Part shown: positions 1-8,749 of the stretch, piece by piece
How positions within the stretch are numbered: the first letter of the stretch is position 1
Layout: every line of letters begins with the position of its first letter
NCBI GenBank assembly: GCA_021371955.1
Contig: JAJFVD010000003.1
Span: 434,001-498,000 of the forward strand
Length of the DNA: 64,000 bases
Origin: Bacteroidales bacterium
GTDB lineage: Bacteria > Bacteroidota > Bacteroidia > Bacteroidales > UBA932
Direction: 5' to 3'
The notes under the pieces: model-generated
The model's database searches: none
The model's input: the letters and a program-made list of their open reading frames with translations, nothing else
What the model was told of the DNA's origin: nothing
Translations under genes and position numbers: made by a program

Positions 1-74
1 GAGGTATTACTCCGGGTCAGTTTGCTGCCTGGTATTGTGGTGAAGAGATGTTAGGTTCAGGAGTTATCAAATAG
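1..74 (+). CDS. mnmA: tRNA-specific 2-thiouridylase MnmA, C-terminal fragment
   Basis: Only the last 23 codons lie in the window; the first full codon is at 3 and the TAG stop at 72-74. The tail contains PGQFAAWY followed by EEMLGSGVI, matching the PGQ-x-A-x2-Y ... LG-x-G-x-I pattern that closes the C-terminal beta-barrel of MnmA, which thiolates U34 of tRNA Glu, Gln and Lys. Catalytic residues are outside the window. It runs convergent with the epimerase gene, 14 bp apart, with no hairpin between. The call rests on a short tail and could be wrong. Confidence 0.65.
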   Translation, partial: GITPGQFAAWYCGEEMLGSGVIK

Positions 75-88
75 AATCAAATAGTTTT

Positions 89-937
89 TCAACGGATTGC
101 GTCGGAAATATCCGGCAATTTAAATTCAAATCCATTTTCGGAGAGTCTTACAGGCAATGCATACTGCCCTTCTGTAATAAGAACGGAAGATTTGCCATAT
201 ACTGCCCTGAAAAGCAGGAGCGGAATTTTTACCCGGATAAAGGATTTGTAGCGAATGGCAAGGGCTTCGGTAAGCTGTGAATTGTTAACTGGTTTAGGCG
301 ATGTTATGTTGAAAATTCCGTTGAGTTCATTGTTTTCGATAATATATTCAACAGCATTCAACAAATCTTCAAGTGATACCCATGAGAATGGCTGCCTTCC
401 GCTTCCGATTCTTCCGGCAATTCCCAAACGGAAAGGAAACGCCATCTTTGGAAGTGCACCTCCTTTTGAAGTCAGAACAACACCTAAACGGATTATGGCT
501 AATCTCAAATTATCCTTTAATGCAAGAGCCTCCTCTTCCCATTTAATACATACCTCGCCCAGAAAATTTTCTGCTCTCTCCTGCGAATATTCAGTATAGA
601 CCGGCTCATTTCCCATTCCGCCGGAAGATGGATAGATTCCTACTGCAGAGGCGGAAATTAACAGCGATGGTTTTGCGCTTCCGGATTTAAGCTCTCTTAG
701 CCTTCGCGTTGTTTCAATTCTGCTGTTAAGGATAGCGGAGCGGTTTTTTTTGTTCCATCTCTGGTTAATTGATGCTCCTGCGAGGTTGATTATTATATCG
801 CACTCCTCTATATCTTCCTTCTTAAAGTTTCTGGACAATGGCTTAATTGCAAATCCTTTGCCCGATAGCCTGCCGGCTATCGAACTCCCGATTAGCCCCG
901 AAGAGCCTGTTATGCCCACAACTTTTTTATCTGTCAC
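89..937 (-). CDS. TIGR01777 family NAD(P)-dependent epimerase
   Basis: Extended short-chain dehydrogenase of the TIGR01777 (YfcH/SDR39U1) family, 282 residues, a normal length. The N-terminus has the nucleotide-binding motif GITGSSGLIGSS (about residues 8-19), then the family hallmarks INLAGASI and RWN(K), and a C-terminal DUF1731-type region with the usual ending PVRLSENGFEFK. Its substrate is unknown in the family. The start is GTG at 937; no ATG lies between the upstream stop and this codon. It follows the metallo-hydrolase gene by 12 nt on the same strand, so the two are probably co-transcribed. The role in the cell cannot be told from the sequence. Confidence 0.85.
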   Translation of the reverse strand: MTDKKVVGITGSSGLIGSSIAGRLSGKGFAIKPLSRNFKKEDIEECDIIINLAGASINQRWNKKNRSAILNSRIETTRRLRELKSGSAKPSLLISASAVGIYPSSGGMGNEPVYTEYSQERAENFLGEVCIKWEEEALALKDNLRLAIIRLGVVLTSKGGALPKMAFPFRLGIAGRIGSGRQPFSWVSLEDLLNAVEYIIENNELNGIFNITSPKPVNNSQLTEALAIRYKSFIRVKIPLLLFRAVYGKSSVLITEGQYALPVRLSENGFEFKLPDISDAIR

Positions 938-949
938 GGTTATTTAATA

Positions 950-1735
950 TTAAATAGTTACAACAAGGCCGTCGTATGCGGGCTCTATTCCCGCCGGCAA
1001 CTCTTTCAATAGGTCACTGTGAGTGCCAATCTGATGAGAGAGGTGTGTAAGATAGCTGATGGGAGCACCAACTTTTTGCGCGACTTCAATTGCTTCGCTA
1101 AGGCTGAAGTGGGAAATGTGCCGCTGATGTCTTACAGTGTTTATGACAAAGATCTCCACGCCTTTTAATTTGGCATATTGGTCGTCTTCAATCCTGTTTG
1201 CATCTGTAATATATGCAATGTTGCCTATCCGGTATCCGAGCACCGGTAGTTTGTAATGAAATGCTCTTATAGGGATTACTTCCACATTATTGTCCCGGCC
1301 AACAAAGAAAGGCTCTTCTCCAATAACCCTGATATCAAATTCCGGTATTCCCGGATATTTGTACTCGGAAAAAGCATATGAATATTCTCTTTGAAGTGAT
1401 TTAAAAACCCTCTCTTCGCAATAGACCGGAAGTGCTTTTCTTGTGATATAGTTTATCGCCCGCACGTCGTCAAGCCCGCCGGTATGGTCCTTATGCTCGT
1501 GAGTAAGCAGAATGGCATCTACACTGCCAATGTTCTCTCTGAGAAGCTGTTGTCGAAAATCGGGGCCTGCATCAATGAGAATCCGAAGTCCGTTTTGTTC
1601 AATGAGAGCAGACGAACGGAGTCTTTTGTCTTTTTCATCGGAAGATTTACAAACATCGCATCCGCAGCCGATTATGGGAACACCCTGAGAGGTGCCGGTA
1701 CCAAGGAATGTTAGCCTGGAATTATAACTCTCTTT
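950..1735 (-). CDS. MBL-fold metallo-hydrolase (PhnP-like)
   Basis: Metallo-beta-lactamase-fold hydrolase of the PhnP-like phosphodiesterase group. It shows the family opening FLGTGTSQGVPIIGC, the CGCDVC cysteine pair seen in PhnP-like proteins, the metal-binding THEHKDH motif, a later FHYK histidine, the ITDAN aspartate and a LTHLSHQIG histidine near the C-terminus. I start it at ATG 1735 (MKESYNSRL): upstream ATGs would reach 1813 and run across the promoter and first codons of the divergent methyltransferase gene. The natural substrate is unknown; cyclic or nucleotide phosphodiesters are typical of the group. It is first gene of a two-gene unit with the TIGR01777 epimerase. Confidence 0.85.
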   Translation of the reverse strand, partial: KESYNSRLTFLGTGTSQGVPIIGCGCDVCKSSDEKDKRLRSSALIEQNGLRILIDAGPDFRQQLLRENIGSVDAILLTHEHKDHTGGLDDVRAINYITRKALPVYCEERVFKSLQREYSYAFSEYKYPGIPEFDIRVIGEEPFFVGRDNNVEVIPIRAFHYKLPVLGYRIGNIAYITDANRIEDDQYAKLKGVEIFVINTVRHQRHISHFSLSEAIEVAQKVGAPISYLTHLSHQIGTHSDLLKELPAGIEPAYDGLVVTI

Positions 1736-1761
1736 CATATAGTAAAGGTAGGAATTTTTCA

Positions 1762-1769
1762 TACCTTTG
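1762..1769 (+). promoter_or_regulatory. -7 promoter box before the RsmI-like gene
   Basis: TACCTTTG fits the Bacteroidetes sigma-ABfr -7 consensus TAnnTTTG exactly and ends 13 nt before the TTG start at 1783, so the leader would be only a few nucleotides. The box is one arm of an inverted repeat (AAAGGTA at 1744-1750, TACCTTT at 1762-1768), and the other arm read on the minus strand gives TACCTTTA, a 7/8 match placed just before the metallo-hydrolase ATG. This suggests a symmetric divergent promoter. Confidence 0.55.
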
Positions 1770-1782
1770 CGAAAAATTAGCT

Positions 1783-2481
1783 TTGAAAGGAGTTCTATAT
1801 CTGATACCTTCACCTCTTGGTGACAATGACCCCGCTGAGGTTATTCCCTCATCGGTTTTAATGCTTTTACCAACTTTAACGCATTTTTTTGTTGAAGAAC
1901 TTCGAACTGCCAGGCGCTACCTGTCGAAGACGGGTCTTAAAGGACACATAGACTCCCTTAAGATGTATGAACTTAACGAACATACAGGCCCTGCCTTAAT
2001 CGAAGAATACGTAAAGGTGTTAATCAATGGCAACGACGCAGCCCTCATAAGCGAGGCCGGTCTTCCTGCAATTGCCGATCCCGGTTCACAGCTTGTTGCG
2101 CTTGCCCATAAAAACGACATTAAGGTTGTTCCTATGTCCGGCCCGTCGTCTATTGTTCTTGCTCTTATTGCATCGGGAATGAACGGACAAAACTTTGCTT
2201 TTAATGGCTATCTTCCTGTTAAACCGGATGAGAGAAAGTCAAAAATAAAACAGCTGGAAAGAGTATCTGCAAGTACGGGACAAAGCCAGATTGTCATTGA
2301 AACTCCGTACAGGAACAATTCTCTCTTCAATGATATAATTCAGGTATGCAATAATAGCACAAGACTTGCGGTTGCAGCGAACATTACTCTTCCCGATGCG
2401 TTTATTAAGACAAAGACTGTTGAGGAGTGGAAAAGGGAGAAAATTGATCTGAACAAAAAACCTTGCGTATTTATCTTATGA
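1783..2481 (+). CDS. RsmI-like SAM-dependent methyltransferase (tetrapyrrole methylase fold)
   Basis: A tetrapyrrole-methylase-fold protein related to RsmI, which 2'-O-methylates C1402 of 16S rRNA. Visible are LIPSPLGDN at the N-terminus, the SEAGLPAIADPGSQLV motif and the MSGPSSIVLALIASG SAM-binding loop, then a typical ETPYRNN segment. It is about 232 residues, shorter than canonical RsmI (about 280) because the C-terminal helical domain is absent, as in other Bacteroidetes homologues, so rRNA specificity is not assured. I choose TTG at 1783: the ATG at 1708 lies upstream of the promoter box and inside the divergent gene, and the family's conserved region starts directly after the TTG. Its stop overlaps the folB start. 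Confidence 0.8.
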   Translation: MKGVLYLIPSPLGDNDPAEVIPSSVLMLLPTLTHFFVEELRTARRYLSKTGLKGHIDSLKMYELNEHTGPALIEEYVKVLINGNDAALISEAGLPAIADPGSQLVALAHKNDIKVVPMSGPSSIVLALIASGMNGQNFAFNGYLPVKPDERKSKIKQLERVSASTGQSQIVIETPYRNNSLFNDIIQVCNNSTRLAVAANITLPDAFIKTKTVEEWKREKIDLNKKPCVFIL

Positions 2482-2849
2482 GCAAAATTAAATCAGGACG
2501 GAACCTCGTCGAACTCGTTAATATGGAGTTCTATGCCTATCATGGACATTTTAAAGAGGAGCAGATAATAGGCAACAAGTTTATAGTAAATTTCTCTGCT
2601 GAAACAGATGTTACTACACCTGGCAAGAGCGACGATCTCAAAGATGCTCTTAATTATCAGGAACTATATTTAATTATTCGCGAGGAGATGGATATCCCGT
2701 CAAAACTTCTGGAAAACGTAGCTCTGAGAATAATTAAGCGGGTGAGAGATACTTACCCTAAAGTAACCTGGGCAGAAGTGTCAATATCAAAGCTAAACCC
2801 TCCGATAGGAGGCAAAGTTGAGGCTTCAAGAGTGACTATGTCCTATTAA
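2478..2849 (+). CDS. folB: Dihydroneopterin aldolase FolB
   Basis: FolB converts 7,8-dihydroneopterin to 6-hydroxymethyl-dihydropterin in folate synthesis and forms oligomeric rings in the cytoplasm. The 123-residue product has the family signatures: an early VELVNMEFYAYHGHF segment with the pterin-binding region, LNYQELY in the middle, and KLNPPIGGKVE with the conserved lysine and proline pair near the end. The ATG at 2478 overlaps the upstream stop as ATGA, a classic coupled start; an upstream in-frame TTG at 2463 is unnecessary. It sits between an rRNA-type methyltransferase and mtaB in a + strand unit. Confidence 0.9.
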   Translation: MSKIKSGRNLVELVNMEFYAYHGHFKEEQIIGNKFIVNFSAETDVTTPGKSDDLKDALNYQELYLIIREEMDIPSKLLENVALRIIKRVRDTYPKVTWAEVSISKLNPPIGGKVEASRVTMSY

Positions 2850-2860
2850 TCACCATTATT

Positions 2861-4150
2861 ATGAACGATATAACAGGCAACCGGGTGGCATTTCTAACGC
2901 TTGGCTGTAAACTAAATTATTCCGAAACATCTTCGATTGCCAGGCAGTTTGTTGAGCATGGCTACGAAAAGGTCCCCAGCAATAAAGAGGCAGATATATA
3001 TGTAATCAATACCTGCTCCGTTACCGAACATGCCGATAAAAAATGTCGCACTGCTATAAGAAAACTGCATAAGCAAAATCCGGAGGCCATCGTTGCCGTT
3101 ACAGGCTGCTATGCACAACTCCGGCCAGACGAAATTTTAAACATAGAAGGGGTGGATCTTGTTCTTGGAGCAGACCAGAAGGAGAATCTCTTTATGAAGG
3201 TTTCCATGTTAAAAGAGGAGCAGGGCGGAGAACCCAGTACAATTCACGGCGCAGCAAGGTCATACTCTTGTGCTATTTCACAGGTTGAGACAATTTTTCC
3301 TGCGTATTCTTCAGATGACAGAACCCGTTCATTTCTAAAAGTTCAGGATGGATGCGATTATCACTGCTCGTACTGTACTATACCTCTGGCAAGAGGAAAG
3401 AGCCGGAATCACCCTGTAGATTTTATTTTAAAGGAGGCAAATGAAATTGCAGCCAAAGGCATAAAAGAGGTCGTTCTCACAGGTGTAAACACAGGCGATT
3501 TTGGCAAAAGCACAGGAGAAAAATTTGAAGATCTAATAAAGAAACTTGATAAAATTGACGGTATTGAACGATACAGAATATCATCGATTGAACCGAATTT
3601 AATTACTCCCGAAATCATAGACTGGATATCGGGGAGCAGTAAATTTCTTCCGCACTTTCACATTCCTCTGCAATCGGGCTCAAACACAATTCTTGCCCTT
3701 ATGAAGAGACGTTACAATACGGAATTATTTGAGCAGAGGGTAGAGCTTATAAGAAAATATATGCCTTATTCATTTATTGGCATTGATGTAATTGTAGGTT
3801 TCCCGGGTGAAGGAGAGAAAGAGTTTGAGGAAACATATCAATTTCTGGAGAGGATAAGGCCATCATTTTTGCATATATTTCCTTATTCAAAGAGAGTTAA
3901 TACACCGGCAGCCTCATATGAAGGACAGGTGAGTGAAAACGCAAAGAGGGAAAGGGTTACAAAACTCACCGAGTTGAGCGACAGGCTTTATGCGCAGTTT
4001 GAGTTAAAAAACAAAGGGAGAAAAGAAAAGGTGCTTTTTGAAAGTACTCAGAAAGGTGGAAAAATGTTCGGATATACAGGAAATTATATAAAAGTTGAAC
4101 ACCTTTACAGCAGAGATTTGATTGGGAAAATTGTTGAGGTAACTATTTAA
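2861..4150 (+). CDS. mtaB: tRNA (t6A37) methylthiotransferase MtaB
   Basis: MtaB adds a methylthio group to t6A37 in tRNAs decoding ANN codons. Order of domains: UPF0004 domain with LGCKLNYSE, NTCSVTEHAD and VTGCYAQ, carrying the three cysteines of the auxiliary cluster; radical SAM core with the C-x3-C-x2-C motif GCDYHCSYC; and a short C-terminal TRAM-like region. 429 residues is normal. tRNA t6A itself is made with TsaD, encoded nearby at 8750, so the two gene products act on the same base. The stop codon overlaps the stop of convergent tamB by 8 nt, so there is no room for a terminator between them. Confidence 0.92.
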   Translation: MNDITGNRVAFLTLGCKLNYSETSSIARQFVEHGYEKVPSNKEADIYVINTCSVTEHADKKCRTAIRKLHKQNPEAIVAVTGCYAQLRPDEILNIEGVDLVLGADQKENLFMKVSMLKEEQGGEPSTIHGAARSYSCAISQVETIFPAYSSDDRTRSFLKVQDGCDYHCSYCTIPLARGKSRNHPVDFILKEANEIAAKGIKEVVLTGVNTGDFGKSTGEKFEDLIKKLDKIDGIERYRISSIEPNLITPEIIDWISGSSKFLPHFHIPLQSGSNTILALMKRRYNTELFEQRVELIRKYMPYSFIGIDVIVGFPGEGEKEFEETYQFLERIRPSFLHIFPYSKRVNTPAASYEGQVSENAKRERVTKLTELSDRLYAQFELKNKGRKEKVLFESTQKGGKMFGYTGNYIKVEHLYSRDLIGKIVEVTI

Positions 4151-7100
4151 TCTTCTTCTTCTCCGTAAGGATAGCCTCTTTTTCTGCCTTTCTTTGCAGG
4201 GCTTTCAGTTCCCTTCTTTTTTTACTTAAGAAGAATCTGTTAAACAGTTCACGGAAAGAACTGAATTCTTCCTGATAAACAAGACCTACACCGCTGCGCT
4301 GGCTATTGTCAAGATAGTTTGAGTACTGATCGGCCGAGTGGGAGAAGGCTTTAGCTCTAAAGCGTCCCTTTTCATCTAACTTAACTTCGACATCTATATC
4401 ACCAACGACATCGCTGTTCTGATTCAGAAATTTAGCACTGCCAATGTTCCCGTTTACAATTACCCTGTTGTCAAAAAGCTGAGCGGATATTGCAGCATCG
4501 AAAATGTCCCTTCCGTTTTGTCCGGGCTGGTAATTGAAGCTGAAGTCCAGAGGTATGTTTAACTGGTTGAATATGTTGTTGATTTGATTTGATAAAACTT
4601 CCGTGGCATTTGAGTAGAGCAGGGTAGAGTTGTTTACGATGCTTGACTGGATATCCGGGATAAAGCTGCCAGACACAAGTATTGACATTACCTGTTTCAC
4701 AACTTTGTCTTCGGTATTAAGTGCTGCATCTACCCTGGCTTTTGTTGAAGGGTCAATATCCGGGATGTCTATTCCGAAACTCAGTCTTGGATTTAACAAA
4801 TCGCCTTCCATTCTTATACTGCAGTTTACATTTCTTCTGTTGCTCACAGAACTGGTATCTGCAATAAGAGTATTTACAGAGGCTTTGGTGTTGTATATTG
4901 CCGTTAAGTTAAGTCTTGTTTTAAGAATATCCCCGTTGAAATATATATTACCTCCTTCCTGCAAATTGAAGTCTCTTTTGAATATTCCCTGAAGAACAAA
5001 TGTGTACAGTCCACGGTTAACAAGATAGTCGCCATGAATAGAGAAAATATCTTTTGTTGGGTTTATTTCCAGGTCAATAAGTCCGCTCCCGTAGCTTTTT
5101 ATTACATCTCCCACCGATTTGTCAACCTCGATGAGCATCTGGGCATCTGTATTAACTCGTATCCTTAGTTTTACATCAAGTTCAGAAGCCTGCCGTATCA
5201 GCTTTTCCTTAATAGGTTCAATATAACCGTAATCGTCATAGTAATTTACGACAGCACTGTCGGGAACTTCAACAAAAGTCAGCAGATTTGTTTTTGATGC
5301 TTCGGATGTGGTTGGCAGCGGAATATGAATGATGGTATTACGATTTGAGGTAGCAGATATATCCATCAGTATTTTATTGAGTGAACCCATGATGCTTATG
5401 TTGCCGGTCCCAAATGCATTACCGTAAAATGACGCATTATCCTTTTCAAGTGTATTGAGACATTCCAGGTTTGTAAAATCTACTCTTGTGTTAAACAGGA
5501 TTGTTTTAAAATATTTAAAACTCAGTCCTCCATTCACTCTTCCAGTATTTCCATAACGGTCCTTAAGGGTGCCGCCGGAAATTTTGAGTACCCCGTCATC
5601 TATAACAAACGGACCGCTGAGTATATACGGTACCTTGGTGAAGTTTATGGTGAATCCGAGATCATTAAGATGGCCGCTCTCTCCCGATAAAACTAATTTA
5701 TCAAGTTCTCCCCTGAGATTTAGATCTCCTGAGATTGTACCTGATGATTTTGATATGATGTCGGAAAGGAACGGTTCGAAGTATGCTACAGCAGTTTTGT
5801 TTGCCTTTGCCGACAGGTCAAGATAACTCCCTTTAGGTCTGAAAGTACCGGTAACAACAAGCGGATTTTCTCCGCTGAGGGTGTTTGTCAGATGAATATT
5901 AAACTTCTTTTGAAAGTTATCCCATTTGCTTGTGATATTGAGTTCTCCAACAGGGGTATTGTTTACGCTTACCTGTTTACCCTCTATGTTAAGCAACAAC
6001 TGAGGCTCAGAATATATATTGGTGGCAACGGCTGTACCGGTAAATTTACCGGAGATATTGAAAGGTTTCTTTATGAAATAATTGATGGGAAATATTTCCA
6101 GATTTTTAAATTTAACGGATAATGAGTCTTCGATGCTTGAAGAGAGGGCCCCGTTAACTTCAAGCGTCTGTTCGTCACTGAATATTTTAAAACCGTCGAA
6201 ACGGAATTTGGAATCGTGAATTGAAACGGACGAACTGGCAAAATTCCATTGCTGATTATTGAAGAACAGTTCCGACGGGTTAATGGATATTCTGAAAAGA
6301 GGAGCAGATGAGCCGGCAACCTTTTCTATTCCGATGTCCGAACTGAAGCGGAGCAGGTTTTTAAGTTTTGTATTGTTTGTATAGAACAGTTTCAGCCCAA
6401 TATTATTGTTTATTGCCTTCATCAGGATTTTACTGCTGTCCAGGTCAAGTCCTGCAAGCCTTATCCTGTCGGAATATATTGTGGCATTTAACTCGTCGCT
6501 TACAGAAACGGACTTTATGTTTAGATTGTTGCTAAAATCCTTTTTGAATCCGATTTTTGCAGCTTTAAAATCAATATTTACTTTCATCAACTCGTCAATG
6601 GAAACATTTAATGAGCTGTTGGGCGATAAAAAGAAACCAGGCAGCAAGAGCTGACTTAAAGCGCGGGTATCGAAAAAATTAAGTTTTAGGTTATAAGTTT
6701 CGGGTTTTTCGCTATTGCTTTCTCCTTTCAGGCTAACTCCAAGATTGGGAATATGTCTTACGGTGGTTGCCTCTAAAAGTTTTTCGGCAAATTTGTTGAT
6801 AAATTTGCTCCCTCTGTAGTTCATTTCGGCAAACGAAGATTTTAAAGAAACCACAAAGATGTCTCGGTTTGAGTTTGAACGAATTGTGATGTCGCCTATG
6901 TTATATTTCCCGTTGCTGTTTGTATATCCCATGTTCTTGACCTGGATGTTCCCAATTATGTCTCCACTCGTTTTTTGAGTAAAATTGGCAAGAGTTTTAA
7001 ATGATATAACAGATACCGAATCTCGTTTGTCAAAATTGAGCGCTTTCAGGTTTGCATAAATAACATCAGCATAGAAGTCATAATATGAGTCTCTTTTTGT

Positions 7101-8693
7101 GGATAGTCCAAATACCCCCTGAAAAATAAAGTCAAGATTTGGGTCATGGCAAATTATCTTGCCATCGAACTTGTTTCCCACATAACTTCCTGTAGCCTGC
7201 AGATTACTGTACGGGTATCCGTTGAATTCAAGTTTTTTGAGATATATACTGTCAATATAAAATTCACTGCCTCCCAAAGACTCGTCCCGGATCAATGCGG
7301 TCATCGTACTGTTAAAGGTCAGCTCACCAAGGCTTTTGTTTTGGATAAGCTGTCCCACATTAAGATTTTCTGCCCTCAGCTTGCCCTGGAGATGCAAACC
7401 ATGCTTAACCTCATTCTCTTTAAGCAGCACATCAACATAGACACTTCCGATATTTGTTTTTATTGTTCCGTTTGCAACAAAATCGTCAAGGAGGCCGGCA
7501 AGCCTGCCTGAGAAGTTGTACTTTATAAGCGGAGACATCTTTGTTAAAAATGGTATTGGCCTGTTTCCGCTTATTGAGGAAATTATATATGCAGCATCAA
7601 GAGAGGTTGTTGTACAGTGGCTAATGTCTAAAAACGCCATAGTTTCCTGGGTGTGGGGCAGTCCGGAAATTCTTGCTTTAAGATCAATATAGGTTAACCC
7701 GGATTCCGATGTAATTTTAAGGTTGTCGCTGCGTAAATTACTTACGGTTCCCGAGATGAGACCTGTAAGATGCATGCTTAACTTGTTTTTTGAAAGCGAA
7801 GGCGCAATTTTACCTAATGTTTCGAAACTTAAATAAGAATCGTTTAGGTCCGCCTCCATTCTCACCTTGTCTGTAAATTCGGAAAAGGCTTTACTGTTTT
7901 CGTAATACAAACTGAATTTGTTTGCCCGGAGTGTCGTTTTTCCGTCGTAGATATATAGGTTTTCTAAATGTGCCTCTCTGGCACTGAGTTTAAGATAGGA
8001 GTTTAGTTTGAAAATGGAGAACCCGCTTCTTTCATTAAAGCTGATGTTACGGATTTCGGCATATAATGTGTCACGTTCAAGTTTAACACCCATAATTTCG
8101 GCATCAATCTTTGAGAGAGACAGGTTGGCAAAGTTTACTGCCCCTTCATTCGTGCCTTTGTCTAAAAATTTGTTTTTGAGAGTAAACCGGAAATTCTTTA
8201 ATTTAACCTCTTTGGCAAACAGACTCAAAGGCATTGCCAGAGTATCAGTCGTGTCTTTTGGAGAACTTTTGAATTTAAAAACCCTGCTGAGGTTTGTTGT
8301 ACTGTCTGTCTCATTGTAAAGATTAAACACGCCATCATACAGGTGGACGCGGTTAAAGCTGAGTTTCCTGGCAGTGATAAGCTCTCTGGCAGAGATGCTT
8401 ACAGACAATTTTCTGCAATTCAAAAGGGTATCGGAAGGAGAGGAGAGTATAGAAACATCATTTAAAATGAGTTTGTTGAAGAAAACGTAATATACTTTTC
8501 CAATAGAAACTTTTGTCTCTAATTTTTTTGATAACATTACGGCAGCCCTCTTTGCGGCCCATGTTTGCATGGAAGGTATCTGCAGTGCAATATAAGCCCC
8601 TATCGGAGCCATAGCCACGATAAACAGCAGAGCGACAAATATTTTTTTAGCTATTCGTATAACTGTATAATTATTAGTTGCAAAATTAATCAA
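4143..8693 (-). CDS. tamB: Translocation/assembly module TamB-like protein
   Basis: Very long (about 1,515 residues) inner-membrane-anchored protein with one N-terminal hydrophobic segment (KKIFVALLFIVAMAPIGAYIAL) followed by AsmA-like repeats, many alternating beta-strand stretches, and a C-terminal DUF490/TamB domain (for example FDAAISAQLFDNRVIVNGNIG). TamB proteins span the periplasm as a beta-groove and help insert outer membrane proteins or move lipids. No TamA/TamL gene is adjacent. The start is uncertain: the longest reading begins at 8759 but overlaps tsaD, while the TTG at 8693 used here lies within a TATATTTG promoter-like box (8691-8698 on this strand). A rare start codon between 8690 and 8655 is also possible. 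Confidence 0.88.
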   Translation of the reverse strand: MINFATNNYTVIRIAKKIFVALLFIVAMAPIGAYIALQIPSMQTWAAKRAAVMLSKKLETKVSIGKVYYVFFNKLILNDVSILSSPSDTLLNCRKLSVSISARELITARKLSFNRVHLYDGVFNLYNETDSTTNLSRVFKFKSSPKDTTDTLAMPLSLFAKEVKLKNFRFTLKNKFLDKGTNEGAVNFANLSLSKIDAEIMGVKLERDTLYAEIRNISFNERSGFSIFKLNSYLKLSAREAHLENLYIYDGKTTLRANKFSLYYENSKAFSEFTDKVRMEADLNDSYLSFETLGKIAPSLSKNKLSMHLTGLISGTVSNLRSDNLKITSESGLTYIDLKARISGLPHTQETMAFLDISHCTTTSLDAAYIISSISGNRPIPFLTKMSPLIKYNFSGRLAGLLDDFVANGTIKTNIGSVYVDVLLKENEVKHGLHLQGKLRAENLNVGQLIQNKSLGELTFNSTMTALIRDESLGGSEFYIDSIYLKKLEFNGYPYSNLQATGSYVGNKFDGKIICHDPNLDFIFQGVFGLSTKRDSYYDFYADVIYANLKALNFDKRDSVSVISFKTLANFTQKTSGDIIGNIQVKNMGYTNSNGKYNIGDITIRSNSNRDIFVVSLKSSFAEMNYRGSKFINKFAEKLLEATTVRHIPNLGVSLKGESNSEKPETYNLKLNFFDTRALSQLLLPGFFLSPNSSLNVSIDELMKVNIDFKAAKIGFKKDFSNNLNIKSVSVSDELNATIYSDRIRLAGLDLDSSKILMKAINNNIGLKLFYTNNTKLKNLLRFSSDIGIEKVAGSSAPLFRISINPSELFFNNQQWNFASSSVSIHDSKFRFDGFKIFSDEQTLEVNGALSSSIEDSLSVKFKNLEIFPINYFIKKPFNISGKFTGTAVATNIYSEPQLLLNIEGKQVSVNNTPVGELNITSKWDNFQKKFNIHLTNTLSGENPLVVTGTFRPKGSYLDLSAKANKTAVAYFEPFLSDIISKSSGTISGDLNLRGELDKLVLSGESGHLNDLGFTINFTKVPYILSGPFVIDDGVLKISGGTLKDRYGNTGRVNGGLSFKYFKTILFNTRVDFTNLECLNTLEKDNASFYGNAFGTGNISIMGSLNKILMDISATSNRNTIIHIPLPTTSEASKTNLLTFVEVPDSAVVNYYDDYGYIEPIKEKLIRQASELDVKLRIRVNTDAQMLIEVDKSVGDVIKSYGSGLIDLEINPTKDIFSIHGDYLVNRGLYTFVLQGIFKRDFNLQEGGNIYFNGDILKTRLNLTAIYNTKASVNTLIADTSSVSNRRNVNCSIRMEGDLLNPRLSFGIDIPDIDPSTKARVDAALNTEDKVVKQVMSILVSGSFIPDIQSSIVNNSTLLYSNATEVLSNQINNIFNQLNIPLDFSFNYQPGQNGRDIFDAAISAQLFDNRVIVNGNIGSAKFLNQNSDVVGDIDVEVKLDEKGRFRAKAFSHSADQYSNYLDNSQRSGVGLVYQEEFSSFRELFNRFFLSKKRRELKALQRKAEKEAILTEKKKIK

Positions 8694-8749
8694 ATATATG
8701 GAGCTATTTGTTAAAAAATAGCCATTTTTGCACAGATTTAAAAGAAATA

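Noticed and set aside
1708..1782. ATG at 1708 as start of the RsmI-like methyltransferase
   Set aside because: It lies inside the divergent metallo-hydrolase coding region and upstream of the -7 box; the conserved protein begins at TTG 1783.
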